64,000 nt of DNA from JANLSE01 sp038214135 (lineage in GTDB: Bacteria > Chloroflexota > Chloroflexia > Chloroflexales > Roseiflexaceae): the NCBI GenBank assembly GCA_038214135.1, contig JBBQSD010000006.1, positions 36,396 through 100,395 on the forward strand, given 5' to 3'. A program made the position numbers and the translations under genes. Below the pieces are notes generated by a model. That model was not told the origin of the DNA, searched no databases, and worked only from the letters and a program-made list of their open reading frames with translations. Positions within the stretch are counted from its first letter, which is position 1; every line of letters starts with the position of its first letter. This document shows, one piece after another, positions 1-7,712 of the stretch.

Positions 1-89
1 CGTTGCGTGAGCGTAATAATATTGCCGCGATCACCATAGATATTCATGTGATCCGGGTAGAGCTGGGCAATTGTGAGTGAGTAAGGCAT
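1..89 (-). CDS. gatD: GatD-like glutamine amidotransferase, N-terminal fragment (runs off the window)
   Basis: Only the first 29 codons lie in the window, read right to left from an ATG at 87-89; the C-terminal part is beyond base 1. The visible peptide contains LYPDHMNIYGDRGNI, which matches the start of the class I amidotransferase subunit GatD. GatD, with MurT, amidates the D-Glu of lipid II; the more general family is CobB/CobQ-like. The catalytic Cys and His are not visible, so function rests on the N-terminal signature alone. There is no clear Shine-Dalgarno sequence (upstream is GCGAGATACGT). The 150 bases upstream carry two LexA-like boxes and four phased TATCCCA repeats, which would make this the regulated gene. 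A murT partner is not on the upstream side. Confidence 0.7.
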   Translation of the reverse strand, partial: MPYSLTIAQLYPDHMNIYGDRGNIITLTQ

Positions 90-114
90 ACGTATCTCGC
101 TAATTGACACCAAC

Positions 115-152
115 TATCCCAAACTTATCCCATGTTATCCCACACTATCCCA
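115..152. repeat. Four TATCCCA direct repeats with 10-11 bp period
   Basis: TATCCCA occurs at 115, 126, 136 and 146, so successive copies fall on the same helical face. On the minus strand the unit reads TGGGATA. The array lies 26-63 bases upstream of the gatD-like start, a position suited to a protein-binding array in the 5' leader or core promoter. The periodicity is seen directly; the binding role is inferred. Confidence 0.6.
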
Positions 153-177
153 CATGTTTTGCCCGTTCCCATGCGGA

Positions 178-255
178 AGAACGTATGTTCGATAATAGGG
201 AGAGTGTCAAGTGTTTCGGCAGCCAGTTGATAACCGTTTATCGAACACTTGTTCG
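178..255 (-). promoter_or_regulatory. Two LexA-like (SOS) boxes, GAAC-N4-GTTC
   Basis: AGAACGTATGTTCG at 178-191 and CGAACACTTGTTCG at 242-255 both contain the palindrome GAAC-N4-GTTC; the second matches the Gram-positive LexA consensus CGAAC-N4-GTTCG exactly. A minus-strand TTGACA lies between them near 195-202, with box 1 falling about where the -10 would be. That is a normal position for repression of the leftward gatD-like gene. Box 2 overlaps the last codons and stop of the GT2 gene. Confidence 0.5.
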
Positions 256-1071
256 CTGCTGGTTGGCAGTTCTGCCCGGATTGCTGGCCAATGGTGCGCC
301 AAGATCGCGATAGGCACCGCGCAGGGCATTCCAGCGCACACGCAGCACATCGCGTAAATTGCGCCAGGAATCGCGTAGGGCGCTGACCTTAGTTTCCTCG
401 CCATAGCGCCAGGGAACCGGGATTTCGGCAACGCGATAGCCACGTTTGACGGCCAGAAACAGCAGTTCGACATCATAGGCGGTGACGGCTGCACCCTGAA
501 CTGGCGGTGCGTTATCGCCATAGATCTGCACACGGCGGAAGAGATCATCGGAAACGGTGCGTTGCATCGCTTTAAAGCCACACTGCGTATCCTGAAATCC
601 GCCAATCGCCACAACCCGAATGATGGTGTTGAAGACGCGGCCCATCACATGGCGATGCCATGGCTCGCCATCACGGGTTGCGCCAATACCCTCACGTGAG
701 CCAATTGCCACATGGTAGCCGCTTGTAAGTGCAGCGTGCAGGCGTTCCCATTCGGCCAGGGGAACCGCCATGTCGGCATCGCAGAGCAGCACATATTCGC
801 CCTTGGCGGCTAATGCACCAGCCCGTACTGCATAGCCCTTGCCGCGGTGATCGAGCCGTAACAGCCGGATTTCGGGCCGCTCACGGGCGATTTGTTCGAC
901 ATAGGCAGCCGTGCCATCGGTACTTCCATCGTCGGCAATGATCACTTCAGCCGGTTCGGGATAGTGGCTGAGGTAGGTGAGGATCTGACGCAGGCTCTCT
1001 GGAAGCCGCCGCTCTTCATTATAGGCTGGCACGACAATTGAGAGTAGCGGGGGCTCGTGATCAGAAGCCAT
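238..1071 (-). CDS. Family 2 glycosyltransferase (dolichyl-phosphate-glucosyltransferase-like)
   Basis: A 277-residue soluble GT-A fold enzyme. It starts with SIVVPAYNEERRLPESL (about residues 11-27), has the nucleotide-binding DDGSTDGT near 47-54 and the metal-binding DAD at 98-100, and then the QCGFKAM-type acceptor-loop segment typical of Dpm1/Alg5-like transferases. No membrane helices are evident, so it probably acts at the inner face of the membrane, moving a sugar from a nucleotide donor to polyprenyl phosphate. The start at 1071 is chosen because AGGAAGAG lies 4-5 bases upstream; an in-frame ATG 60 bases earlier has no such site and would add a non-homologous leader. The gene reads toward gatD. 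Exact sugar and acceptor are unknown. Confidence 0.85.
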   Translation of the reverse strand: MASDHEPPLLSIVVPAYNEERRLPESLRQILTYLSHYPEPAEVIIADDGSTDGTAAYVEQIARERPEIRLLRLDHRGKGYAVRAGALAAKGEYVLLCDADMAVPLAEWERLHAALTSGYHVAIGSREGIGATRDGEPWHRHVMGRVFNTIIRVVAIGGFQDTQCGFKAMQRTVSDDLFRRVQIYGDNAPPVQGAAVTAYDVELLFLAVKRGYRVAEIPVPWRYGEETKVSALRDSWRNLRDVLRVRWNALRGAYRDLGAPLASNPGRTANQQRTSVR

Positions 1072-1122
1072 GCTCTTCCTATTTGTATATTGTGGCATTG
1101 GCCGAATACAACCTGCTCGTAA

Positions 1123-1142
1123 GGACGCCATATATGGCGTCC
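1123..1142. repeat. 20-bp perfect palindrome
   Basis: GGACGCCATA followed by TATGGCGTCC forms a perfect inverted repeat with no loop, 51 bases upstream of the GT2 start and 42 bases past the end of the reductase gene. It could be an operator or a cruciform-type intergenic repeat; no T-tract follows, so it is not an obvious terminator. Confidence 0.55.
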
Positions 1143-1183
1143 CTGCGGATTTCGCCGATTGCCCTACTATAGCATAGGATCGC

Positions 1184-2143
1184 TTATGGCTTGTTGGCTA
1201 GAATGGCCTCGATCTGATCGAGGATCTCTGGTGTCAGTTTCGGGGCAATATCAAGCGCCTTCATATTCTCTGTCACCTGCGCTGCCCGGCTGGCACCAGT
1301 AATAACAGTGCTGACATTTGGGTTGGTGAGGCACCAGGCCAATGCCAGTTGTGCGGTGGTGCCGCCCAGATCAGCGGCAATTGGTTGGAGCTGACGCACC
1401 TTCTCGATTCGCTCGGGTGTGATGCCACTCTGCAGCCATTCGTAGCCCTTGAGCGCTGCACGGCTATCAGCGGGGATGCCATCGTTATACTTGCCGCTTA
1501 ACAGACCAGATGCCAATGGACTCCAGATCGTCGTGCCATAGCCAAGCTCGCGGTATAGAATATCGTATTCCTGCTCGAAACGTGCGCGGGTGAACATATT
1601 GTACTGTGGCTGCTCCATGGCCGGTGGCGTCAGGCCATACTGTCGAGCGATGCCATCGGCGCGCACAATCTCGGCTGCGCTCCATTCGGAAGTGCCCCAG
1701 TAGAAGGCCTTGCCCTGCTTGATCAACAGATCCATCGCCCGCACCGTCTCCTCAATCGGTGTGTTCGGATCTGGCCGATGACAGAAGATGAGGTCGACAT
1801 AATCGAGCTGAAGTCGTTTCAGCGCTTTATTGGCACCCTCAATCACATGCTTGTGGGAGAGGCCAGTATCATTCGGGCCGCTGCCACCCCAGAAGATCTT
1901 GGTCGAGACGACAATATTCTCGCGCTGCCAGCCGAGCTTCTTGATCACATTGCCCATCACCACTTCGGCTTCGCCACCGGCATAGCCCTCGGCATTATCG
2001 AAGAAATTGACACCAGCATCATAGGCGGCGGCCATACACTCGTGGGCACGATCCTCACCAACCTGGCCACCATACGTTACCCATGCGCCAAGCGAGAGTG
2101 CGCTGACTTTAATACCCGATTTCCCAAGCCGTCGATATTCCAT
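1184..2143 (-). CDS. Aldo/keto reductase, Kv-beta/YghZ-like subfamily
   Basis: A 319-residue (beta/alpha)8 NADPH-dependent oxidoreductase. The catalytic tetrad is visible as D49 and Y54 (FFDNAEGY), K82 (STKIFWGG) and H122 (FCHRPDP). The cofactor-binding end is TVITGASRAAQV. The GGSGPNDTGLSHKH segment and the overall length place it with the potassium-channel beta-subunit-like AKRs, which reduce small aldehydes such as methylglyoxal. It is cytosolic. The start has AGGAAGAAC 6-8 bases upstream. It is transcribed alone, with 147 bases upstream before the peptidase. The physiological substrate cannot be told from sequence. Confidence 0.9.
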   Translation of the reverse strand: MEYRRLGKSGIKVSALSLGAWVTYGGQVGEDRAHECMAAAYDAGVNFFDNAEGYAGGEAEVVMGNVIKKLGWQRENIVVSTKIFWGGSGPNDTGLSHKHVIEGANKALKRLQLDYVDLIFCHRPDPNTPIEETVRAMDLLIKQGKAFYWGTSEWSAAEIVRADGIARQYGLTPPAMEQPQYNMFTRARFEQEYDILYRELGYGTTIWSPLASGLLSGKYNDGIPADSRAALKGYEWLQSGITPERIEKVRQLQPIAADLGGTTAQLALAWCLTNPNVSTVITGASRAAQVTENMKALDIAPKLTPEILDQIEAILANKP

Positions 2144-2170
2144 GATTGTTCTTCCTTTACATAAGCGTTC

Positions 2171-2285
2171 AGCTGTCAGCTTTCATTATTCTGATGCTAG
2201 ATTGTAGTGAGCGATCACCGCTTCTGGCTGGAAAAGCAGCGCTATCAATGTTCTCCTGATAGCTGAATGCTGAGAGCTGACAGCT
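2171..2285. repeat. Inverted AGCTGTCAGCT / AGCTGACAGCT pair in the reductase-peptidase gap
   Basis: AGCTGTCAGCT (2171-2181) and its reverse complement AGCTGACAGCT (2275-2285) bracket about 90 bases, with extra partial copies (ATAGCTGAATGCTGAGAGC) beside the right one. The pair fills most of the intergenic space. Purpose unknown; it resembles low-complexity AGCTGA tracts. Confidence 0.5.
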
Positions 2286-2290
2286 CATAC

Positions 2291-3574
2291 TCAAATAAGA
2301 TGTAGTTTCGTCTGGCGGCCACTCAGCCATGCGATCCGCCCACTTGTTAGTACGGCATCTTCTTCTAATGCGATCTGTACTTTCTGACCATTCCATTCTG
2401 GAACAGGGTATTTGGCATTCAACTCAATCGAATAGCAGGTATTGTCGAAAACTTCGTAATCGCCAGGGCCAGGCACGCCTTCCTGCCGATCCCATAGGCC
2501 AATCGTTGGGCCAGCAGCATGGCCATGGTAGCCAAGTGGGTGCGTATAAATACTTGGCTCGATCCCTTCACTGCGGGCCTGCGCCAATGAATCGCGCAGG
2601 ATCTGGTTGCCCGTTTTGCCAACTGCTATCGCCGATATCAGAATATCCTGAAGGCGATTCCCGGCTGCTAGGGCCTCCTTGAGCCCTTTTGGCGCATCTG
2701 TTTCACCAGGGCGTAACACATACGCATGCTGCTGCTGGTCGGTCGCGAGGCCCAGATAGTAAAACCCAACATCGCAGTGTAACAGATCGCCTGGCTGAAT
2801 AAGCGTGCGGCGGCCCTCTTTGATATCAAACGGGTGGCCATTGGCCTGGATGCTGACAGAAGGTTGGAACCAGGCCTGTACGCCAAGATCAAGCATGGTC
2901 TGCCGAAACCACCAAACAACATCATCGGTTGTTGTGGTGCCTGGTTCGATCACATTGCGCGAGAATGCTTCGGCAATAATGCGATGGCCAATCTCAACGA
3001 AGTGCGGGTAGCTGCTGAGTTCGGCAGGGATACGGCGCTCAAGCCAGCCAACACACAGGCGATCAGCGCTATGAACACGCTCGATCAGCTCATCGCCGAT
3101 TGCTGTGGCCAGGCGTTCATATTCCTGGTGGGTTAATCCATCGCCAAAGGCAAACGTTGGCGATACATTCACGCCAATGCGCTGTGGGTTGCGTTCGCGA
3201 ATAATTCGCGTCAAGCAGGCATACTGCTCCTCACCGGTATCGGGATCCCAGGCACGGCTATAGAATTCACCAAACCCATAGCGATCAATACTGAGCCGTT
3301 CGACGGTGCCATCGGGCTGGCGGGTGAACACAAGCATTGTTCGTCGGCGGGCGGCCATCGACGGTTCGGGAAGCAGTGTCAGAATAACCGGATCCTCGTT
3401 ATATTCGCGGGCAATCACCAGCCACATGTCGAAGCCAGTACGAGCCATCAACTCTGGCAGAACCGTCTCAAGGCGCTCACGCAGCCAGCCATTACGAATC
3501 TCGGCGCGGGCGCGCAGAGGCAGAATTTCGGGCCGAAGTGCATCAACCAATGGCACAGGCACGCTGGTGGTCAT
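2291..3574 (-). CDS. M24-family metallopeptidase (Xaa-Pro aminopeptidase-like)
   Basis: A 427-residue cytosolic enzyme with a creatinase-like N-terminal domain (about 1-185) and a pita-bread M24 domain (about 190-420). All five dinuclear-metal ligands can be seen: D268 (LHCDVG), D279 (ATDQ), H350 in HPLGYHGHAAGP, E384 (YSIELN) and E404 (LEEDAV). The metal centre is therefore expected to be active, removing N-terminal residues before proline or acting on related peptides. GGGGGAACC upstream may serve as ribosome binding site. It is a single gene between the reductase and a RIO kinase, with no operon partners. Substrate specificity within M24 cannot be settled. Confidence 0.88.
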   Translation of the reverse strand: MTTSVPVPLVDALRPEILPLRARAEIRNGWLRERLETVLPELMARTGFDMWLVIAREYNEDPVILTLLPEPSMAARRRTMLVFTRQPDGTVERLSIDRYGFGEFYSRAWDPDTGEEQYACLTRIIRERNPQRIGVNVSPTFAFGDGLTHQEYERLATAIGDELIERVHSADRLCVGWLERRIPAELSSYPHFVEIGHRIIAEAFSRNVIEPGTTTTDDVVWWFRQTMLDLGVQAWFQPSVSIQANGHPFDIKEGRRTLIQPGDLLHCDVGFYYLGLATDQQQHAYVLRPGETDAPKGLKEALAAGNRLQDILISAIAVGKTGNQILRDSLAQARSEGIEPSIYTHPLGYHGHAAGPTIGLWDRQEGVPGPGDYEVFDNTCYSIELNAKYPVPEWNGQKVQIALEEDAVLTSGRIAWLSGRQTKLHLI

Positions 3575-3656
3575 CGTGGTTCCCCCGTCAATCCAGTCTA
3601 TTGCAGCATCTGTTTATTGTACCTCAGGTTGTGTGTTGCGCCGACAAGTTGTGTAG

Positions 3657-3678
3657 GGGCAGACCAATGTGTCTGTCC
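3657..3678. repeat. Short imperfect inverted repeat GGGCAGAC / GTCTGTCC
   Basis: GGGCAGAC (3657-3664) and GTCTGTCC (3671-3678) can pair across a six-base loop. The motif resembles the widespread GGGGCAGAC...GTCTGCCCC intergenic repeats of Chloroflexi and cyanobacteria. It lies between the peptidase and RIO kinase genes. Confidence 0.4.
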
Positions 3679-3714
3679 GCGAGATCTACCGGATTTATGT
3701 CACACCCGGATTGC

Positions 3715-4698
3715 CTATTGTTCTGCCAATGCATAACGCGCCCATAGTGTTTCGGCAAGATCGAATGGATCACTGGGAGCGCCACAGCGGGCAAAATACT
3801 CACAAATCCGTGTAACATCACGGCCAAAGATTTCTCGTGCATTCGGATTGTTAAATATATCCGTGACCTGTGGGAAGTCGATCAGCACGGCTTGCCCTTC
3901 CCAATACAGAATGTTATAGGCCGAAAGATCGCCATGAATATAGCCATGCGCGAGCATCAGTTTAATGCTCTTGATCACATCGGCCAGTAGTTGATTGGAC
4001 TCAGGCGGCTCCAGTGTGACATTATTGAGTGTTGGTGCCGCAATCTGTTCATCGCCAATATAGCCCATGAGCAGGGCATTCTCACCGCAGGCAATCGGCT
4101 TTGGCACCGCTGCTCCTGCCCGAAAGAGCTGTTCCATGAACGAAAATTCGTAGGAGAGCCAGGATGTATGCAGAACCGTCTGGCCGAATGCGCTCTTACC
4201 CGCCACCGCACGCATCATGCGCCGATCCGGGCGCTGGGCCTGGCGGCCACGCTCACCCAACATGGAACGCCCTTGGACGGTCAGCAGCGCACGCCCTTCG
4301 CGATAGAGTGCATCATTACGCATACTGCGGAACTGGCGTGGCCGATAGACTTTGGCGGCCAGCAGATCGACACCAGTTGAGGGATGGGCACGGCAGCAGT
4401 ACACACTGGCTTCCTTGCCACCCTTGACATGGTACAGAATATCGGTGATCAACTGTTCCTCGAAAAAGCCCCCAAGCGAACTGATCAGCCAGCCTTCCTC
4501 ATAGCGCGATGGCTGGTAGGTCGTTGCGATCTGCTGGTTGCCACTATTGACAGGAATATCGGCCAATTCCTGCTGTGAACGGCGCGCTGCTGCCTTCTTT
4601 GGCTTCTCACGGCGGCGGGCGTTGGGTGTTTCATCATCGAATTGATCATAATGGGCATAACGGGTATATGGGTCGTTTGGGTCATCAAGATTAGACAC
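3715..4698 (-). CDS. RIO-family serine/threonine protein kinase
   Basis: A 327-residue protein: a charged, probably disordered N-terminus (1-60), then a RIO1-like kinase core. The core shows the glycine-poor nucleotide loop VKGGKEASVY (91-100), catalytic Lys116 (LAAKVYRP), the catalytic loop HGDLSAYNILY (Asp257, Asn262) and the metal-binding IDFPQ (Asp274). GTG at 4698 is the chosen start because AGGAG sits nine bases upstream; the in-frame ATG further out lacks one. Bacterial RIO proteins are poorly characterised. Eukaryotic and archaeal relatives act in ribosome maturation, but nothing next to this gene indicates its role. Monocistronic, with 83 bases to a palindromic repeat upstream. Confidence 0.85.
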   Translation of the reverse strand: MSNLDDPNDPYTRYAHYDQFDDETPNARRREKPKKAAARRSQQELADIPVNSGNQQIATTYQPSRYEEGWLISSLGGFFEEQLITDILYHVKGGKEASVYCCRAHPSTGVDLLAAKVYRPRQFRSMRNDALYREGRALLTVQGRSMLGERGRQAQRPDRRMMRAVAGKSAFGQTVLHTSWLSYEFSFMEQLFRAGAAVPKPIACGENALLMGYIGDEQIAAPTLNNVTLEPPESNQLLADVIKSIKLMLAHGYIHGDLSAYNILYWEGQAVLIDFPQVTDIFNNPNAREIFGRDVTRICEYFARCGAPSDPFDLAETLWARYALAEQ

Positions 4699-4780
4699 AG
4701 TTCGTGCTCCTGTACAGAACAAGCATGCAGTGTGCTGATCTGCCGCTCTCCTGATCTTTGACAACCATCATCGTAGCTGC

Positions 4781-4837
4781 TGTGGAGTGCGCAAGCCATG
4801 CTTGCGCTGCGGCAGCATGGCTGCCGCATTCCATGCA
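4781..4837. repeat. Dispersed double-palindrome repeat, copy 1
   Basis: Two adjacent palindromes, GCGCAAGCCATGCTTGCGC and GCGGCAGCATGGCTGCCGC, framed by TGTGGAGT and ATTCCA. A close copy is at 10897-10952 and a half copy at 18692-18725. This copy is 83 bases upstream of the RIO kinase start. The rest of the 4699-5191 gap, about 490 bases, contains no convincing gene; the open frames there have no homology-like features or good start sites. Confidence 0.7.
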
Positions 4838-5191
4838 ACGATGACCGACATTGATCGTCGAGAATTCATGAGAACAAAGCAATACAACACACAAGTTACC
4901 GCTTGGAGAAAGATAGAAAACAGGCGGAGCACGCAGGGCATATTGCAGAGGCACAGGCACCATTCCGCAGATGCGGGTGGCGCGAGAAACGATCCGAAGA
5001 GCGGGGAGCAGAGTTGGAGGAAGTTACCGCGATTCGGGCCGGGCGTTGCCAATACGATGAGCATGCGTGCAAATGATGGCAGCTATTCTCATGATGGCAC
5101 CCCCTTCAAATCGCGCTACCAATATAGCGCCAGATATAATCAATGCAATGAGTATACCGCGAATGCGTGGTACGTCAATTGCAATTTGTTG

Positions 5192-7348
5192 CTACGCCGC
5201 TGATTGCAGGCTACGATACAATAATGCCGTTGCATGCGTGGCATCAACAGCTGCGCCAAAGGCCCATCCCTGTGCATAGTGGCAGGCCAGATCGCGAAGC
5301 TGTGCGAGTTGATCGAGTGTTTCGGTACCTTCGGCAACGGCAGTAATACCAAGTGAATGGGTTAGTGCAACAATCGTTCGCACGAGTTCAAGGTTTTCTG
5401 CATTGATACTCATCTGATGAATAAATGATCGATCAATCTTGAGTGAGTCAATTGGGAAACGATGCAGATAGCTCAGCGATGAATAGCCGGTTCCGAAATC
5501 ATCGATACATAATTGAACACCGAGTGCATGCAGCTGCTGTAACAATCCACCCGGCTCATCACCCTGAACGATCAATGCACCCTCAGTGAGTTCGAGGGTC
5601 AGCGATTGGGCTGGAATGCCGGTTTCTTGCAGAATACCAACAACTTGCTGAAGCAGATCGCCATGTTGGAACTGGCGTGGCGAAAGGTTGACATGCATCT
5701 TCAATAATGGGATTGTTGGATATTGATCGCGCCAGATTCGCAACTGCTGGCAGGCAGTTCGCAGCACCCATTCGCCAATCTGTCCGATCAGGCCGGTTTC
5801 TTCGGCCAGGGGAATGAACTTGGATGGTGGTATCATGCCGCGTTCGGGATGATGCCAGCGTGTTAATGCTTCAAACCCAACGACCTGCTGTGTGCTCAGA
5901 ACAACAATCGGCTGGTAGTGAACCTGTAGCTCGCCACGCTCCAACCCCCGCCGCAGATCGGTTTCTAATTGAAGCAAGGCAAGCGCATTATGATGCATAC
6001 TTGCATTGAACAGAGCATAACGGCCCTTGCCCTGCATTTTGGCATGATACATTGCTGTATCAGCATCGCGAAGCACATCATCGGGCCGCTGATATTCGGC
6101 TGTAACACTCAGGATAATGCCAATACTTGCGCCAGTGAAAACCTCCTGGCCACCAAAGATGAAGGGTTCCTTGAGTGCTTGCAGAACTCGTTCGGCCACA
6201 CACATGGCATCATTCGGTTCGGCAACCTGTTCAAGTAGGATGGCGAACTCATCGCCCCCAAGCCGTGCGAACGTATCGCCAGGGCGCACGCATCGCTCAA
6301 TCCGGCGTGCAATACCAATCAGCAGCTGATCGCCAATCAGATGGCCTATACTATCGTTGATCACCTTGAACCGATCAAGATCAAACAGGAGCAGTGCGAA
6401 GCAGGTTGTATCTTTGCGCTGGCTGCGTGTTATTGTATGCCCCAGGCGTTCCAGCAACAATGCCCGATTCGCCAGGCCCGTCAGGGTATCGTGGAATGCG
6501 TTGTGTGTAAGGCGCTGTTCAGCCAGCTTCCGATCGGTAATATCCGTCTGTGCGCCGATCATCCGAATAGCACGCTGGGTTGTATCCCAGGTTGCCACGG
6601 CGCGGCAACTCATCCAGCGGTAGTTGCCATCGTGGTGCAGAATACGGTATTCATGCTCAAAATGAGCCACCATCTGTTTTAGGTACGCTGCGAGGCGAAT
6701 GTTCAGCGCTTCATGGTCATCCGGGTGGATACGCAGGAGCCATTCATCTGGATGGCAACTCAGATCGGCATCACTATAGCCGATCATCGCTTTCCAACGC
6801 GGCGAATAGGAGATAGTGCCTCTCAGAAGGTTCCAATCCCAGAGGCCATCGTTGGTTGCTTGCGCTGCAAGAACATAGCGCTGCTCACTATAGTAGAGTG
6901 AAGCTGCATGTTCATCTGTTAGTGTTACCTGTTCGATGATCTCTGCTTCGAGGTAGTGGTTGAGCGTGTTCAGCCGCTTGTGTGCGAACATGGCATCAAG
7001 GCGCTTCTGCAGCACAATTGGGTGAATAGGATGGGTGAGGTAATCGGTTGCGCCAACGCTGAGCATGTGTGCAATGTGTTCCTGATCATCCTCTGCTGCA
7101 AGCACAAGCATTGGTACATGCTGGATCGCCTGGAGTTGCCTGATAAACGGCGCATCGTTTGCGTGAATATCAATCTGAGCGCTATCAAGCACAACCAAAT
7201 CAATGCATGCTGTTTGGAGGAGCGCCAGCGCTGCATGGCTGTTGTCGGCAGTATCTATGCAGTAGCCAAGCATGTCGAGCTGTTGCTCAAGTGCATTGCG
7301 AACGTTGGTGTCACCACTGACAAGCAGGATCGTCTCAGGTATATTCAT
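5192..7348 (-). CDS. Receiver-PAS-GGDEF-EAL cyclic-di-GMP turnover protein
   Basis: A 718-residue cytosolic signalling protein with four domains. A CheY-like receiver (about 1-125) has its phospho-acceptor at D55 (DLVVLDSA). A PAS/PAC sensor spans about 155-280 (QATNDGLWDWN; MIGAQTDITDRK). A diguanylate cyclase domain carries the intact RLGGDEFAILL motif. The C-terminal EAL phosphodiesterase carries FEALTRW, NLSPRQF, ELTEGAL, DDFGTGYSSLSYL and KIDRSFI, i.e. the residues needed for metal binding and catalysis. Both activities are thus possible; which dominates is not predictable. No histidine kinase lies next to it, so the receiver is an orphan here. No clear Shine-Dalgarno sequence precedes the ATG. 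Confidence 0.93.
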   Translation of the reverse strand: MNIPETILLVSGDTNVRNALEQQLDMLGYCIDTADNSHAALALLQTACIDLVVLDSAQIDIHANDAPFIRQLQAIQHVPMLVLAAEDDQEHIAHMLSVGATDYLTHPIHPIVLQKRLDAMFAHKRLNTLNHYLEAEIIEQVTLTDEHAASLYYSEQRYVLAAQATNDGLWDWNLLRGTISYSPRWKAMIGYSDADLSCHPDEWLLRIHPDDHEALNIRLAAYLKQMVAHFEHEYRILHHDGNYRWMSCRAVATWDTTQRAIRMIGAQTDITDRKLAEQRLTHNAFHDTLTGLANRALLLERLGHTITRSQRKDTTCFALLLFDLDRFKVINDSIGHLIGDQLLIGIARRIERCVRPGDTFARLGGDEFAILLEQVAEPNDAMCVAERVLQALKEPFIFGGQEVFTGASIGIILSVTAEYQRPDDVLRDADTAMYHAKMQGKGRYALFNASMHHNALALLQLETDLRRGLERGELQVHYQPIVVLSTQQVVGFEALTRWHHPERGMIPPSKFIPLAEETGLIGQIGEWVLRTACQQLRIWRDQYPTIPLLKMHVNLSPRQFQHGDLLQQVVGILQETGIPAQSLTLELTEGALIVQGDEPGGLLQQLHALGVQLCIDDFGTGYSSLSYLHRFPIDSLKIDRSFIHQMSINAENLELVRTIVALTHSLGITAVAEGTETLDQLAQLRDLACHYAQGWAFGAAVDATHATALLYRSLQSAA

Positions 7349-7556
7349 GAAGATGAAACGTATCGAAGTGCTATATGATAAAACTGTTTCAACATATTCA
7401 ATGCCTCACACTATGCCCAGGGGCATCATAGCGCTTTGGCATCGAGAGAATAGCATCGAGAACAAACAGTCGCGTAGCAGAACACGAACAGAACCGCAAT
7501 ATTCGCTCATTGTAGAGCCATCGATAGTTAAACGCTCAAACGCTCAAACGCTTATA

Positions 7557-7670
7557 ATATAGCAATCCTACCGGATTTGTAAAAAAGGGGCGGGGAGATT
7601 TCTTTCGGGGCTGCGCCCCAAACCCCACTTTGCGCGACGCGCCTTTACAACTCAAATAGGAATGCTATAT
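7557..7670. mobile_element. MITE-like element with 27-bp terminal inverted repeats
   Basis: The left end (7557-7583, ATATAGCAATCCTACCGG then ATTTGTAAA) and the reverse complement of the right end (7644-7670, ATATAGCATTCCTATTTG then AGTTGTAAA) agree at about 21 of 27 positions. The 114-base unit has no coding capacity and an internal GGGGCTGCGCCCC palindrome. TA-rich flanks fit a Tc1/IS630-type transposase acting in trans. It makes up much of the 364-base gap between the cyclic-di-GMP gene and folD; CGCTCAAA is repeated just upstream at 7533-7552. Confidence 0.65.
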
Positions 7671-7712
7671 GCGTCATGTGCGAAATCTGTGGATACATAA
7701 CAGGAGCAGGGT

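Noticed and set aside
104..313. Small plus-strand protein at the left edge
   Set aside because: It runs across the TATCCCA array and LexA-like boxes and antisense to the GT2 C-terminus; no ribosome binding site.
4787..5203. Open frames on both strands of the RIO kinase-cyclic-di-GMP gap
   Set aside because: They run through a palindromic repeat, have no proper start sites and show no protein-like features.
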